From assembly GCA_015501605.1 (NCBI GenBank), contig JADNRZ010000002.1, positions 1,860,001-1,924,000 on the forward strand: a stretch of 64,000 bases of DNA, in the 5' to 3' direction. The notes under the pieces were generated by a model that was not told the origin of the DNA, did no database searches, and saw nothing but the letters and a program-made list of their open reading frames with translations. Positions 36,151 through 48,906 of this stretch are shown piece after piece (positions within the stretch are counted from its first letter, which is position 1; each line of letters begins with the position of its first letter). The position numbers and the translations under genes are program-made. Source of the stretch: Panaeolus papilionaceus. Taxonomy: Eukaryota; Basidiomycota; Agaricomycetes; Agaricales.

Positions 36151-37357
36151 ATGCCCTCCGACTCTCCCAGAGACGATGCTGGTCAGTTTAAAATCAATTT
36201 TTAATCAATTTTAAAAAAAAAACTAATCAAAAAATTATCTTTCATCTTTTTACTGATTAAAAAAAAAAATAAAAAAATGACTCAGCAGGATCTCCCGCTC
36301 AGTCTCGTTCTCCGAGTCCTTCTCCAAACGACACATTAACCCTTCGCGCCCTTGTCAGCACAAAAGACGCCGGCGTCATTATCGGAAAAGGTGGAAAAAA
36401 TGTTGCAGATTTGAGAGAACAGACTGGCGTCAAGGCTGGCGTCAGCAAGGTCATTCCCGGTGTTCATGAACGGGTTCTCACAGTTACTGGCTCAGTTGAA
36501 GCTGTTGCAAAGGTAATATTTTCATCTTTACAAAAGTCGTTTATCTTAATTACTGATCACCCTTTTTCTTATCAAAAAATTAAATTAAATATTAGGCCTA
36601 TAATCTTATCGTAGCCCAGCTCGTTAGTTCAACCCCGTCATCCCCAGTCACACCTTCCGCTCCCTCCCTTCACACCTCTATTCGTCTTCTTATCTCCCAC
36701 AACCTCATGGGTACCATCATTGGTCGCAACGGCCTCAAAATCAAGGCTATTCAAGATAGCTCCGGTGCCCGTATGGTTGCTTCCAAGGAGATGCTCCCTC
36801 AGTCTACTGAGCGTATCGTTGAAGTTCAGGGCTCTCCTGAAGCTATCTGTCGTGCCGTAGAGGAGATTGGAAAATGTCTCCTCGAAGATTGGGAACGCGG
36901 CCTTGGCACCGTTCTCTTCCATCCTGGTCCTACAGAAGATCGTAGCGGAAACCGCCGTACTCATACCTACTCCTCGTCTTACAGTGGTTCTCGCCGTGGA
37001 AACGGAGATGGCGCAAATCGTAGCCGTGCCTCTCCTCCTGCGTCTCCTGTGGCCAACTCTCCCGTTTCGGCTCAACCTTCCAACCTCAGGACCCAAAATA
37101 TCTCCATTCCTTCGGACATGGTTGGCTGTATCATCGGTCGTAGCGGAACTAAAATTACCGAAATCCGTCGTCTTTCTGGATCAAAGATTTCCATCGCCAA
37201 AACCCCACATGACGAGACTGGCGAAAGGATGTTCACCATTGTGGGCACTCCTGAAGCCAATGAAAAGGCCCTCTTTTTGTTGTACAATCAATTAGAAAGT
37301 GAGAAGGAGCGCCGTGTTGGCAGAGATGCCCAGCAGCAAGTAGACGCCCAAGATTAA
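36151..37357 (+). CDS. Triple KH-domain RNA-binding protein (PCBP/HEK2/Rnc1-like)
   Basis: Poly(C)-binding-type RNA regulator. Exon 1 is MPSDSPRDDAG with a donor at 36181. KH1: LRALVSTKDAGVIIGKGGKNVADLREQTGVKAGVSK. KH2: IRLLISHNLMGTIIGRNGLKIKAIQDSSGARMVASKEMLPQSTERIVEVQG. A linker of about 80 residues is rich in Ser, Arg and Gly. KH3: QNISIPSDMVGCIIGRSGTKITEIRRLSGSKISIAKTPHDETGERMFTIVG. All three have the GXXG loop (GKGG, GRNG, GRSG). The layout of two adjacent KH domains and one distant KH domain matches PCBP-type proteins. Three introns near the 5' end. Targets are not predictable. Confidence 0.92.
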
Positions 37358-37872
37358 TTGCATTTCGGGGGGGGAAAACCTGGTTATTGTTGGGTAGTTC
37401 TATCACTCTTCTACTCCCGCTGTCCTTTTTTGTACATTTGTGTCGCCCCCAATTTCCTTTTCAACGTTTGAACGCTGCCGTTTTTGCTCTTTTCATGGCT
37501 TGTATCACCTCTGATTAGCACTGTTGTCGGCGATTGACTCTCGTGTCAGTCTAATCCCGTGCCCTGCTCCTTAGGCTCATCGACCATTGTCCACCTTCTT
37601 GCCATTTTCCGTTCATCTGGTTCGATCCCCCCTTCAATGTCCCCCATGATACTACCGCCTTATGCCTCCCTCGCTACTTCTAGTATCAATGTCCTCTCCT
37701 CTCTAAAAAGTGAAATGCCATATCGTAACAATAATATACGCCCGGACGTTTATTATATGAATATAATGTCGTAGAGATGTTCTGACACAGTGACGATGAT
37801 TTGAGAATTCGGGTCATGTGATGCATCTAAAAAATCAAAGGCAATTAAATTATTGTCTGCAACAAGAAACCT
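37358..37872. other. Intergenic region, 3' UTR of the KH gene
   Basis: C/T-rich, probably a long 3' UTR. No coding frame of note. Confidence 0.45.
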
Positions 37873-39131
37873 ATGCCTTCACTTCCTCCCCCACATCCTT
37901 CCTTACCACGTCCCCCTCATCCGTATACTCATTACAACCAACCACAACCTAATATTGCTCTTCCCTTGGTGCAGCCTTTGTACTATAATTCGCATTATGC
38001 CCAAGCATATAATCAATACACGTCTTCAACCAGCGCCGTTGGTATTTCGACAAACGTGCCGATAGCGTACAGTCAAAATTACACAGCACAACGGTCCAAC
38101 CCCTCTTCATCATTAAATTCAACTTGGTATCAACCAGGGAACCATCGATGCTCACAACAAGATTGTTCATTCACTGGTTCAGCTAAAAGTGTCGAGATTC
38201 ATATGATGGACCGTCATTTAATTTATCCACCTGGATGGGAGAAACGCAAAAAGAAACCAGACTGGGACGCTGATCCTAGTTTAAAAGGGTGCGAACCATT
38301 TCACTGATAGATGTTCGCTTTTTAAATCAAATTTTATGACAGAAAGCCCATCCCAATTCAGGGAACTAATATCATTTTAGATTCACCAGAAGTTCTCCAA
38401 GCATGGATAGAAGAGCGGAAAAAGCGTTTTCCAACGTCCTCCAAAGTTGAAGATAAAAAAAGGAAGCTCGAGGAAGCATCCGCTCGTGGGCAGCTCGACC
38501 TTTCAGATATCGGACTAGGGCATCCAAAGCGACGTAGGGTGGAACAGAAAGACAGCCGCCAAACTGTGCGGGCAAACCGTGGACGAGCCTATCAGCAGCC
38601 CCAGAGCTGTGCTCCAACACAACCCAGAGTCATGACACCCAACCAGCTACCAAGTGCTCCTAAACCACATATCCTGCAACACACATTCTTGCATTCCAGC
38701 TGCGAGGGCAGTGACGACGACGAGAATAATGCCCCCGAAATTATTTCGTCCAAGGATCCGGAACCTCAAGTGACGGATTCTGCTGTTGTCAATGAGGTCG
38801 CTCCTGCACTCGGCAATCCTTCAAAACACCAATCTGTCAAGCAAATACTACCAATAAAGCCGAAAAATCCTCCTCGAAACCCATTTGCTTCTCGTCCAAC
38901 ATTGTTGCGCAATGTACGTATTGAAGCTGATCTCGAATCGCTTGTCCGCTAATATCTTCAACACAGCTTCTTGCGCCAGAAATTCGCATAACGGTGTCCA
39001 ACTTGTCTCAGGCCATCCGCTTTCTTGTCGATAATGATTTTCTCCGAAATGTGGAATTGAAACCCGGAGAGGCCGCAGAAATGAATAAAATTCAAGTTCT
39101 GGCGTTCAGTTCAACGATCGAAAACCCATAA
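37873..39131 (+). CDS. NUFIP1-family protein (box C/D snoRNP assembly, Rsa1-like)
   Basis: NUFIP1/Rsa1 acts as a platform for box C/D snoRNP assembly with the R2TP chaperone. The first exon is Pro/Tyr-rich (MPSLPPPHPSLPRPPHPYTH). A C2H2-type finger follows: HRCSQQDCSFTGSAKSVEIHMMDRHLIYPPGW (CX4C, HX4H). An intron joins SLKG to KPIPIQGTNIILDSPEVLQAWIEERKKRFPT, the NUFIP1 signature (I.GT.I.LD..EEI..W..ERKKR.PT). After it come KKRKLEEASARGQL and KRRRVEQKDSRQT. The last exons read PKNPPRNPFASRPTLLRN and LLAPEIRITVSNLSQAIRFLVDNDFLRNVELKPGEA, a conserved C-terminal helix. Three introns, about 380 residues. Confidence 0.83.
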
Positions 39132-39191
39132 ACCATTGACTAATTATTAGAGGCAGCGTAATTGATCTTGTATACACAATCCATATTGATT

Positions 39192-42100
39192 TTAGTGACG
39201 CTCCGAGGAAGCATCCGAATCGCTATCAATCTCTGAACCTTCCGAGTCCTCCAATTCGCTGGGATCAATTTCAATTGCCCGTTGCGTGACTTCGAATCCA
39301 GCTGTCTTCAGACCATCTCCGATTTCTTGAGCCTTTCCAGGTGCAGTGACAACAACAGCGATCGATGATAAGGGGTCAAATAGAGGCAGGAAATGTGTCC
39401 GCAATGCAGAAACGACATCTTCCTTGGTGACGTCTTGATACTTTTCAAGAAGGTCGATTTGATGCCTTTGTGAGACACCCTTCAGGGCTTGGTTAGTGAA
39501 GGACATGATGGCCTAGAAAAATTACTGTCAATAAGAGCGTTCACCAGTTTCATCTCAAAGTGGACTCACTGCACGACCTGCCGTCGATACGTTCTTTGTG
39601 ACGCCATACACGATGGTACTTTTGGCAGCGTCAAGGATAGTCTCATCGAACACAATCTAACGATGCTGATCAGATAGAGCTCCGTAGAAACGGAGGTTGC
39701 CACTCACGCTACCGTCTACAAGACCCTTGATCACCTTAGAAGCTTCGTTGTAGGCCTGGAGCATGCTTGAACTCTGAGCATAAGGTTAGCAAGCTGGCTC
39801 CGTAGTTCGAGTGAAAGATACTTGCTCTATAAAGAGAAAAGCTCAACAGGCCAGCCTCTAGATCAAGCGAAATGTAGGCGCCGTATGCTAACCCAGATCC
39901 TCGAATGTACCTCTGTAGAGAATATGTTAGACGAGGTGTGTATTCCTATAAATCATTTTGCTCGCCCAAAGGTAGCTTTCAGTTGCATTGAGCACTTCAA
40001 GCGCAATTCTGATGGCAGGATATTGAGAGTGATTAAATCCTTGAACACCCTTACTTGTGATGCTCACGAATGAGCTCTCAATGGTCGGCAAACTCATGAC
40101 GATTGCCTACATTGTGTCGTTAATTATAAATTAAGGATCGACCTTATAAATGCGAAACGTGAGTGCTGACCTTGTGTGCGATATTCTTCCCCACTTCACT
40201 GAGTGTCTGGGATGCCAACGGGACAGGTGAGAGAGCAGCAGCCTTGAGAGCAGATTCAACTATTTATCGAATTTGCAGTCATTGGACGACTTACGGGAAG
40301 TTTAGCACCAAAATACTTCTGCCAAGTACTTCTGGGATTTTGGACCTTGAGAACGTCGCCAGTTACCGAGAAGCGCACGCCACTGGGGTTGATAACTGGT
40401 CAATGATAAGATGGTCAGCTCAAAAACCATGGGTAACATAAGACATACTATGTCTTCTGATCTCTTCAAAATCTTGAATGACCTGCTCAGGAGAGTCTCG
40501 TAGAGTTTTGACGAGTTTGGGTATAAAGTCGGCTTGAGTGAGAACACCTCCAGCACGGGAGGTAGAACTCTCTGCGTATAGAAGCTCAGACCAGACAGAC
40601 GAAAGGACGTTATTGCCGTCTCTTTTCATTTCTGGCAGTGATTGCTGGATTTTGGCAACAGTAATTTGGATGCTATTTTTCAATGTCAGAAGGGAGGCAG
40701 AAAAGTGCGTATTAGGACTCACCGGTCTTTTTCAAACTGTGCATTGTAAACGAGGTCCTTCAACCAGGCAATGGCAGTTTCGTATAAAGCTGCTTCGACT
40801 TTGATAGAAACGCGCATCATATCAGTGAAAGCATTGGAAACCCCTAAACCAACTTCATATGATACAGTGTCATTGTCCAGTTGATTCACGACTTCTTCGT
40901 GGCTAAGTTTGACGCCAGAATCACGATGAACCGGCAAGGAGAAGAATGCAGATAGATATGTCGACATGTAGCTATGATGAGAGAAGTTGATCAATGGCAA
41001 AGGGGACAATAAGAAACCACTTACGGGCGCAATCGATCAGGAAGGTTATCCAGAGAAAAATAGGCTTGCACAGTGACAAAATCCGACTGTGACACGCCCT
41101 AAATAAAGAACTCTTAAAGAACGAAAGTAGGCGCTTACCTCCACGCTGTCATATTCGACGAAGAAGGGGACTTGCTGTCCATCGGATTCAACGTGGTCCT
41201 TTAGAGGTGTTTGGACAGGTGGGTAGGTAATTCGGCGTCCAGTACCTGGCTCTTGCAGACTTTGCACTGGAATCCATGATATGCTTTTGACATCAGGGAC
41301 TGGGAAAGAAGTTATAACATCGGTGGGGATGGGTTGTGAATGCTCTGCCTTGGCTGCTTCAAGCACCTCTTCGGCTTTCTTTAGTCCATCGGGGCCAAGC
41401 CTTTTTACTTGGGCCGCTATTCTTACTTTCTCATCTTTTTCCAGTTGATCTGCAAGTTTGGCCGAAGGTTGGCCAATTATCACTGCAGCTGGCGGCTCGG
41501 TGTAATAGCTATTGAACATAATAAGCTACGTCACTTATCATGGATAGCATAAAAAGGTTCACCTGGACAACAACGTTGTCCATTGATCACTGGACCAGGA
41601 TCGCAGAGTGTTGTAGTATACGATCTCGTCCATCGACGCTTTCAGCTCAGAACCATCCTCAGAGCCATAGAGGAAGTCGGATATGATGGTACCCGAAAAT
41701 GTATCCCCTTTTGCTGATTCTAATTTACTTCGCAGCTAGGAGTTTGTCAGAAATAGCGATAGGCTGAACAGAAGAATGTTACCTGTCGCTCATCTCTGTT
41801 GATCAACATGCTCATACGTTCCATGTCGATTCCTTCTTTTACAATCCGCCTAAGACTTGCAAGGAGCTTCTCGTTGAAGGAGTCAAGGTGTTCAGTGGGA
41901 ACAGAACCAATGTAGATTGGGAGGGTGACACGGGTGGCCCGCACATCCTCACCGAAATAAATGTAAGAGCTGGAAAAATAGTTAATATGAGTTGTTAAGG
42001 TATGATGGGTGGCCAACCATAGGGGCAACTCTATTTCCACAAATTCCTTGTTCAAGGGAGCGACTGATGATGATGTGAGATAAGTCCCAATAACGTCGAG

Positions 42101-43659
42101 TGCCTTCCGGGTTAAAAAGTCGTTTGGAGAGGGGCCAAGGAAGCTGATGATGAGTTCTCCCATGCCTGAAATTGACGACTATTAAATATTGGATAGAGCC
42201 AAGTTAATTGTTTTCTCACTTTCGTCCTTTTCCGGAAATTCGACGACGTCTTTGACAGTTTTCTCGAGGGGCTTTCGAAGGGCGCTTGCCGTTTCCACGA
42301 AGGGCCGCTTCCAACCTGGTGGCCGTGGACCCTTGTTTTGTTCATGCTGAATAAGGCTGGGTTCGACCTGATCCTGTACAACCTGGAGCAGTGATTGTGT
42401 TCCGCTTGAAAGTTTTCCGGCGACGATCAATGCAAGGTTATGGGGGACGTAATAACTGGAGTGATAGTTGCGAACTAAGGACAGTGATGAGGGGAAATGC
42501 AAACAGGTCGTGCGTACACACTTACTTTGTTCCGGCGTCAATACACGCAGAGCATGCATCAAACCACCTGTTTCACTCCGATAACCACTTCCAGGGGGAT
42601 CCAGTAACCGCTGTAATCTGCATCGCACCATATGTAAGTCCTCATTTTAGAACTTGATATATCCCGACGAACCGAAGTGCCATAAGATCACCAGATGTAT
42701 TCTCCCGGCCTTGCATCTCACTATACACCACTCCAGAGTCCTGTCCTTTGGGATCGATATGATGTACCTTGAAGAAGTATATCTGATTAAAAATGTCAAG
42801 ACTGATAACCCACACAAAAAAAAACCTCTGTGACAAAGCTGGGCGCTAGTAAGCAAATAGGCTAGATATGAGTGATGAAGACTTACCCTGCATTTGTTAT
42901 GGTTGGATATAAGATGTGGTCGACGTAGATCGGAAGTAGTTGAAGGAAACCTTGTTCTCCTGCAGTTGAAATGGTATAAGCAGTATGGTCGGTGTCGGTC
43001 CATGCATTCGTTCCGTTAGAGAAGCCCCTGTTGGCGAGGAGATCGAGGACTCCCTTGTGAGGGTACTTTTCGGAGCCCATAAAAACCAAACTAATTAAAA
43101 TGAGTTGATTTCATGACACACCACCAGAATGCAAGAAATACACGCACTGTTCAAGGGTGTGAGGACATCCTGAGTCATCGAAGACTAAAAAACGTTCAGT
43201 ATTGGGATGGAAGAGAATGGGACATTGGCAGCGAACTTTCAGTGCCAATAACAAAGTAGCCGTTCACGATGGGCGCTTGAAAAAATGTAAGACGAGAATT
43301 ATCAACGATCAAATACATTTCACACCTTCGTAATCTAAGTGAATAACGGTCAGGCCAGTGACGCGACTTTTCCATTTGGAAACTACGACGTCTGTAAAGT
43401 CCAACTTGACACGTTTTATAAGGTCATAATTTCCAAGACTCTCTGAGGTATTGGCCATGGTGGTAGATAGAATTGTGTTGGATGGTGAAGCTGAAGTAAG
43501 AGTCGCGGTGTGTGCTGACCGAAAGAGGAAATTGCGGAAATTATTGGTTCGCCAGTGTGTCTGTAGTGGTTGTGTGGAATGACCTCGTAAACTTGTTGCT
43601 TTAACAGACCACCTTGCAACTGTAGAAAGGTGACTCCAAAGAGTAGAGAACCTCTTCAT
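39192..43659 (-). CDS. M16-family (insulinase/pitrilysin-type) zinc metallopeptidase
   Basis: Large M16C-like peptidase with four M16 halves, resembling fungal homologues of yeast YOL098C/Sdd3. The first exon starts MKRFSTLWSHLSTVARWSVKATSLRGHSTQ, which could be a mitochondrial presequence; a second in-frame start at 43458 (MANTSESLGNYDLIKRVKLDF) is where many homologues begin. The inverted zinc motif HXXEH is in CPHTLEHLVFMGSEKYPHKG, with the distant third ligand Glu in GVVYSEMQGREN. A repeat domain with KAEEVLEAAKAEHS and a C-terminal half with RYIRGSGLAYGAYISLDLE (the R/Y substrate-binding motif of the family) follow. It ends with an acidic tail (SELEDSEGSEIDSDSDASSERH). More than fifteen introns. 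Whether it is mitochondrial or cytosolic depends on the start. Confidence 0.86.
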
Positions 43660-43830
43660 ACAGTATTAATAGGAATAATTAAGAAAAGAAAAAAAAGTCA
43701 AGGTAAAAAAAATCAAGGGAATATAGAGTCAAGTGTTAACCCACAGCGGCAAATAATGTCACCCTAATAATGTGTGACCTTTTGCTTAGATAACCGTTTT
43801 TAAATACTAGCATACATACTCCCAACTTGA
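43660..43830. promoter_or_regulatory. Short divergent promoter between the M16 peptidase and the NGL2-type nuclease
   Basis: Only about 170 bp separate the two outermost start codons, so the two genes must share control elements. An A-rich stretch lies at 43681-43710. Confidence 0.5.
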
Positions 43831-45586
43831 ATGAATTGGACATCTAGATCTCTAATTTCATTAAAATCACAGCGTTCTCTTACCCGTTTATCAAAAAATA
43901 TGCCAGGAAAGAAGCCTTATCAGCCAACCCCAGAACAGCTGGCTTTGGCACAACAAAGAAAGGAGCAGAGGGAAGCTAAGCGCCTGGCCGAGCTTAATGC
44001 TCCTTTACAACCTCAAGTTCAACTCGTTTCGCGCCCTTGGAAGATCATCGAAAATGTCCAAAATTATCCTAATGCCCGTCGCACCAAAATTATGACTTGG
44101 AATGTTGGTCCTCGATATTCATCACGTTTGTTCATTTATTTAGTTATAACTTCTATATCAAGTTACTGGCTCAATGCCTCGTCCGTTCGTCAAATCACCA
44201 TCGGTCCTCCTGTGTTGTCTTACTTAATTCATCATAGGAAGGGAATTATTTCCAACCAGCGATTGCCTAAAAGCCTCCACACGGGAGCCTATGATCCATG
44301 CAGAAATCCGTAGACAAGGTGCCGATATTATATGCCTCCAGGCAGGTACTCTTGGTCCAACCCAGCAACTCCAGTCCTAACTTGTCCTGCACTAGGAAGT
44401 CGACAGATTAGATCAATTATTACCGATGCTAGAATCGCTAGGGTACTTGCATTGTTACACCTCCGGCCCAGGGAAGAAACACGGCTGCTTGATTGCTTTC
44501 AAAAAGGATTCGTATTCGTTGCGGGATCAAAAGACCGTTCTCTACGATGCCTCGAGTGTTGGAAACGACGAATCAAGTACGCATCCAGGAGGGTCTTTCA
44601 GGACTCGAAACGTTGGCTTGGTGGTATCGTTGAAACATAATGCGGACAACCAAGATGGCGTCCTGGTTGCTACCACCCATTTGTTCTGGCATCCCAAGTA
44701 CGTTTTCCCAACTTAGATATCTGACGCACAACTCCTTACTCCATTGCAGGTACACTTATGAGCGGTTAAGGTATACTTGCCACGCGTTTTCTCTCTGAAA
44801 ACAACAATCTAACTATTACACGCAGGCAAACAGCGATTCTCATCAGGGAAACGATGGTCTTTCGAGCGACCCAAAACGCTCAAACATGGCCCGTGATAAT
44901 TGCCGGAGGTGCGCCACTTTGAATTCAGACAAGCACTAAACATGACGAAGGAATACGTAGATTTCAATTTTACTCCCGACGACCCAGCATATGCCTTGCT
45001 GTTCAAAGACAGCCTTCAGCCATATCATGAAGAAATGGTCACTTCATCATACGTGGTTCATTCCTCAATAGATCCAACTGTCTCGACTAGCCTGGCTCCG
45101 GGCAAGGTTTCAGACGAGGAGTCCGAGGCTGTAGACCCAGATCGAGTCATAACCAACGCTCGCCCAGCACGACCCGAGGACGGCCAGCTATCAATATCCG
45201 AATTGATTGATGTGTACTCGACCTTCCCCGAACCCCGCAGTGCGTATCACGACGCCATTACCTTTCTTCATAGCAAGGGTGACCTTGTTCAATCATATGG
45301 ATTACGGAAACCATTTCTGGGGCGCCAAGGCGCGAGTGAGCCAGATTATACCAGTTTCACCCATCACTGGAAATCCGTTCTAGGTACTTTTAACAATTGA
45401 AGTATTCCATGGAGTCATACTCACCAGTTTGCAGACTACATTTTTATATTTGATCCAGAAGATAAACCGATCAAAGTATCAGGTATATTAGGCCCCATGT
45501 CGGTAAGCGATATGGAGCCAGGGCTGCCTCGACTTGGGGTATCTGGAAGTGATCATACGTCTTTGGTTACTGAAATCTTTTGGTAA
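43831..45586 (+). CDS. Endonuclease/exonuclease/phosphatase-family nuclease (NGL2/CCR4-like)
   Basis: Mg2+-dependent nuclease of the CCR4/Nocturnin/NGL group; yeast Ngl2 trims 5.8S rRNA. A first ATG at 43831 gives a basic, Ser/Leu-rich lead (MNWTSRSLISLKSQRSLTRL) that could target mitochondria; the alternative at 43900 starts MPGKKPYQPTPEQLALAQQRKEQ. Catalytic blocks: KIMTWNV, ADIICLQ-EVDRLDQLLP (Glu), GVLVATTHLFWHP, VIIAGDFNFTPDDPAY, DYIFIFDP and LGVSGSDHTSLVTEIF (His). The join in the LQ-EVDR block is ambiguous between a GC-AG intron that keeps the catalytic Glu and a GT-AG one that replaces it with Ala. About nine introns. Confidence 0.85.
44342..44395 (+). other. Probable GC-AG intron in the NGL2-type gene
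   Basis: Donor CAG|GCAGGT after ICLQ, acceptor CACTAG before GAAGTCGAC. This keeps the family motif LQEVDR. The alternative GT donor four bases downstream with an acceptor four bases downstream keeps the frame but yields LQAVDR. Confidence 0.6.
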
Positions 45587-45793
45587 ACGTATGTAATTTA
45601 GCGCAGTTCGCAGGCCAGAGGAGAAGATGATATGAAAGTAGACGTTCCGTTCGGTCACCAAAGGAGGGTGAATGTCAATGAAGATAAGGCGAGGTTGACT
45701 AAGTGTATATAAATTATTAGAATCGAATGTAAAGAGTATCCTAAGGTCCATCTAAAAAAAAGCATCCAGTCAAAGAACGAGACATATTTGTGA

Positions 45794-48775
45794 TCATCGA
45801 ACTGCGCGATCAGAGCCAGCCAGTAAACTCTCGAATAAACCACCTGCTGAGGCCTCGTTACGAAGTTGAATCATGTACACGATACCCGTCCGTGCACCCT
45901 TGTCACTGAGCTCGATCGCAACACCAGTTTTACCAACCCGTTCCACGCCATCAGTGAGAACTATCGTCGATATCAGAACAGTCTTGTCCTTGTTATCAGC
46001 CTCGACAACAAGCTGTTTGACGTTGGCGGGTGTTTGTGTATATAGCTTGAGTTTTGCGGATCCAATGGACTTCCACTGCGCGTGCTGCTGCTGCAGGAAT
46101 ATTTTGCACTTCATTTGGGCAGATATGGTTGACACCACGGGTCCTAGTTGTTGAGGTTTCTGGATGGGAGAGTTTGGAGGACTTGGTTCAGTGATTGGAA
46201 CCTCTGCCATCGAGAGAGCACGAGCTTGGGCAGATGGAAGCAGAGGTCTAGCCTGCGGTGCTTGAAGGCCTCCGGCAAACGACTGGGTGCGGGGAGGGCC
46301 CATCGGATTGTGTTGGTAACCTTGAGGAAATTGAGGCAAAGGTGGGTGAATAGATCCAGAGCCATCTTGTTGAGAAAATTGAGACGCGAGGGAACGTGAA
46401 GATGGACTCTTGCGAGGCACCCCAGGGCCCATTTGTGGTTCTGATGGCGGTCGCTGAGGAGGGACGAATTGGCCAGGTGGGAACTGGTTAGGAGGGCGCA
46501 TATGTTGAGGAGGATGGGGGCCTCCTGGGAACATGGGTTGGTGGTGAGGGGGTACAGGACCAGGGTTCTGACCAGAAGGTCCATAAGGAGGCCCGAAATT
46601 TGGGTTTGGATTGAATTCATTTTGACCAGGCATGAAACTGGCACTACGTGTGGGTGGCAGACCGTTGTTGGGGCCAAAAGAGGGCCCTCTCCCAACAGGT
46701 TGCGCAGACGCAGAGGTCCGGAGGAAAGGCGGTTGTCCAGGTCCATTAGGGGAAGGTTGCCCGTCTGGTGTTTGGTAAGCAGGTGGAAACTGCTCTCCTC
46801 CAGGTGGCTTGATAGCAGGAGATCCAGAACGGTGGGACGCTGGACTCATGCTGCCGTCTGTAGGAGGTCGCGTAAAGGGGGGCATTGCGGGTAACGGAGG
46901 TGGTGGCTGTTTAGAGGGCGGTGGAACTGTATTGAAGGTTATTCGAACCCAGTACATGACAATAACATTGATGACATACGTGTGCCAGAAAATTCAATAC
47001 ATTCCCGGAAGTGCTTTATGAGACCATCTCGCGTTCGTTTCGAGTCGGTTTCCAAAATCAAGTACTCCTTGCGCATGATTGCAATTTGTAATGCAGTGTC
47101 TGAGAGAGAAATTTAAACATACAAACAAAGCAGGAATTTATGATTACACACCTTGCCCGTTGACCTCTTCAACCCTCAGAACCTTACCCGCCAACGGAGG
47201 GTAGCACAACCACATATCAGCACCTGCGGATTCAGGTTTTGCTTGGTCTTCAGGGGAAATACGTTCACAGATAAGGAATAAGTCTGAAAGAAGGTAGATG
47301 TGGCCATGCTGGTGCACGCATTCAACGCCCGTTGCTCGCGGGGTGAATCGCACGACAACATCCAGAGAAATTCGCATTTCACGAGTAAAAGTAAGATTAG
47401 GCGGAGACATTTGGAGTTTAACGTGCTATTGAATGGCTTGTTAGCTCTTGTTTTTTTTTTACAAAATGTGGGTGTGTACCTTGGGTGTCATGGTAAAAAT
47501 GTCAAGAGTGCGATCTACGTTCAAACGGCGCTCCAGGTCGGATATTGGGTTTGAGAGGGTCTGAGTAGAGGCGCGGCTACGCGAAGTCGACTCAGACTCT
47601 CGTGAAGACATTTCCCTGCGAAGAATTGGGTGGGACGGCTCGAACTAGAGAATGTGCACACTCACCCCGCTGACGCGCTACCCCGATTTGAACTCGTTTC
47701 GCTGCCAGTCTTGAGATCACCTCCCTCTGCTTGAATTGTCTTGCTTGGCACTGGTGGGCTGCTCAGAGAGTGGTTGCGCATATCAATAACCACCTCATCC
47801 TCTAATTCGGAAGGCTTTGGATCCGCTGATTCTCCAACGTTGATGCTGCATCGGCTGTCAAGCATTGCAATGAGCATGTTGAGGGTTTCTACAGCCTCAA
47901 CTAGAAGAGGGTTATCCGTGTTTTTCAACAAGCGATTGTAAAGTTTCAAGTAGTACTTTAGTCGTGCTCTCGGAAGAATAAATAGTGCGTCCAATGTCCA
48001 GATACCGTCATTAGACGGCGCAGGATTCGTGGACGAGAATTCCTCCAGAATACGGCCAAGACGAGGATTGGACTGAACGGGTTGCCAACTGTTGAAACCA
48101 CCACAATACTTCGAACAGTAATTTTCGTATGGTTTCCTTAGGTCATCGATCTATAAAGAAATAACCAGTATATAAGTATGGTTATTGGATAATGTCTACC
48201 TGTGTCACATACCCATTTGATGAGCAGCCCTCCTAATTCACCAGCTGATTTCGGATCGGCACTGATATCCTTCAATTTCTGATGACGGATAGTTGAACTC
48301 AGTTAGATGCGTTAAGCGATAACAACACGTACAGCGTATAGTCCGCGGTTTGCTTTATATATTCCCTCAATAGTTCTGAACATGCTGTCCAGTTCCGGAG
48401 GGGGGAGATTTGAACGCGACCACGCCCCAGCGACTTTCTGCATGAGTTGTGAGCAAGTGTGGTTACATAGTATGCAGGGTGTATAACGTACGCGTATGAT
48501 GCCAGTCAACAGGTCGACGAAAATCTTTTCCGAGTCGACTAGATCTGTCAAAGGGTTGGGTTTCTTTGCCTTTGGTTCAGAAGGCGTCGGGGAGGTTGGT
48601 GTCATTGGTGTCAATGGAGGATTGGGAACTGTCAGATGTTGATATTTGCAAAGTAAATAATGAAAATATATAAAAGTAGGATTTTAAAGTTAATACCTGA
48701 CAATGAAGATGATAATTCGAGTGGTTTGAGAACAGGAGGCTGAGAGAATGAGGTTGTTGAAAGCTCGCCATCCAT
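45794..48775 (-). CDS. RhoGEF (Dbl-homology) protein with PH-like domain and long Pro-rich region
   Basis: Probable guanine-nucleotide exchange factor for a Rho-family GTPase. The start at 48775 reads MDGELSTTSFSQPPVLKPLEL. The DH domain begins with LTDLVDSEKIFVDLLTGIIR and includes MFRTIEGIYKANRGLYA, LLIKWIDDLRKPYENYCSKYCGGFN and TLDALFILPRARLKYYLKLYNRLLKNTD, at the position where DH domains have KPVQR...YxLLL. A PH-like segment follows (RTLDIFTMTPKHVKLQMS...HGHIYLLSDLFLICERI...KEYLILETDSKRTRDGLIKHFREC). A Pro-, Gly- and Asn-rich stretch of about 250 residues comes next, then an ordered C-terminal domain (CKIFLQQQHAQWKSIGSAKLKLYTQ...KTGVAIELSDKGARTGIVYMIQLR) that looks like a second PH/Ran-binding-type fold. 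About eight introns. The GTPase target cannot be told from the sequence. Confidence 0.75.
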
Positions 48776-48906
48776 GGTCGTCCTGGAGCAAATTGACAAG
48801 ACAGCTCAAAGACAGGTAGTGACTCTTATTATTATTATTTCTTTTCTAATTAATTCCTTTATTTACATTTCATTTCACACCACGTGACATTTAAACCCTT
48901 TACTCA

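Noticed and set aside
46144..46894. Long frames on both strands over the Pro-rich part of the RhoGEF gene
   Set aside because: They are shadows of a low-complexity coding region in the 387-residue frame on the minus strand, which continues in frame into the conserved C-terminal domain.
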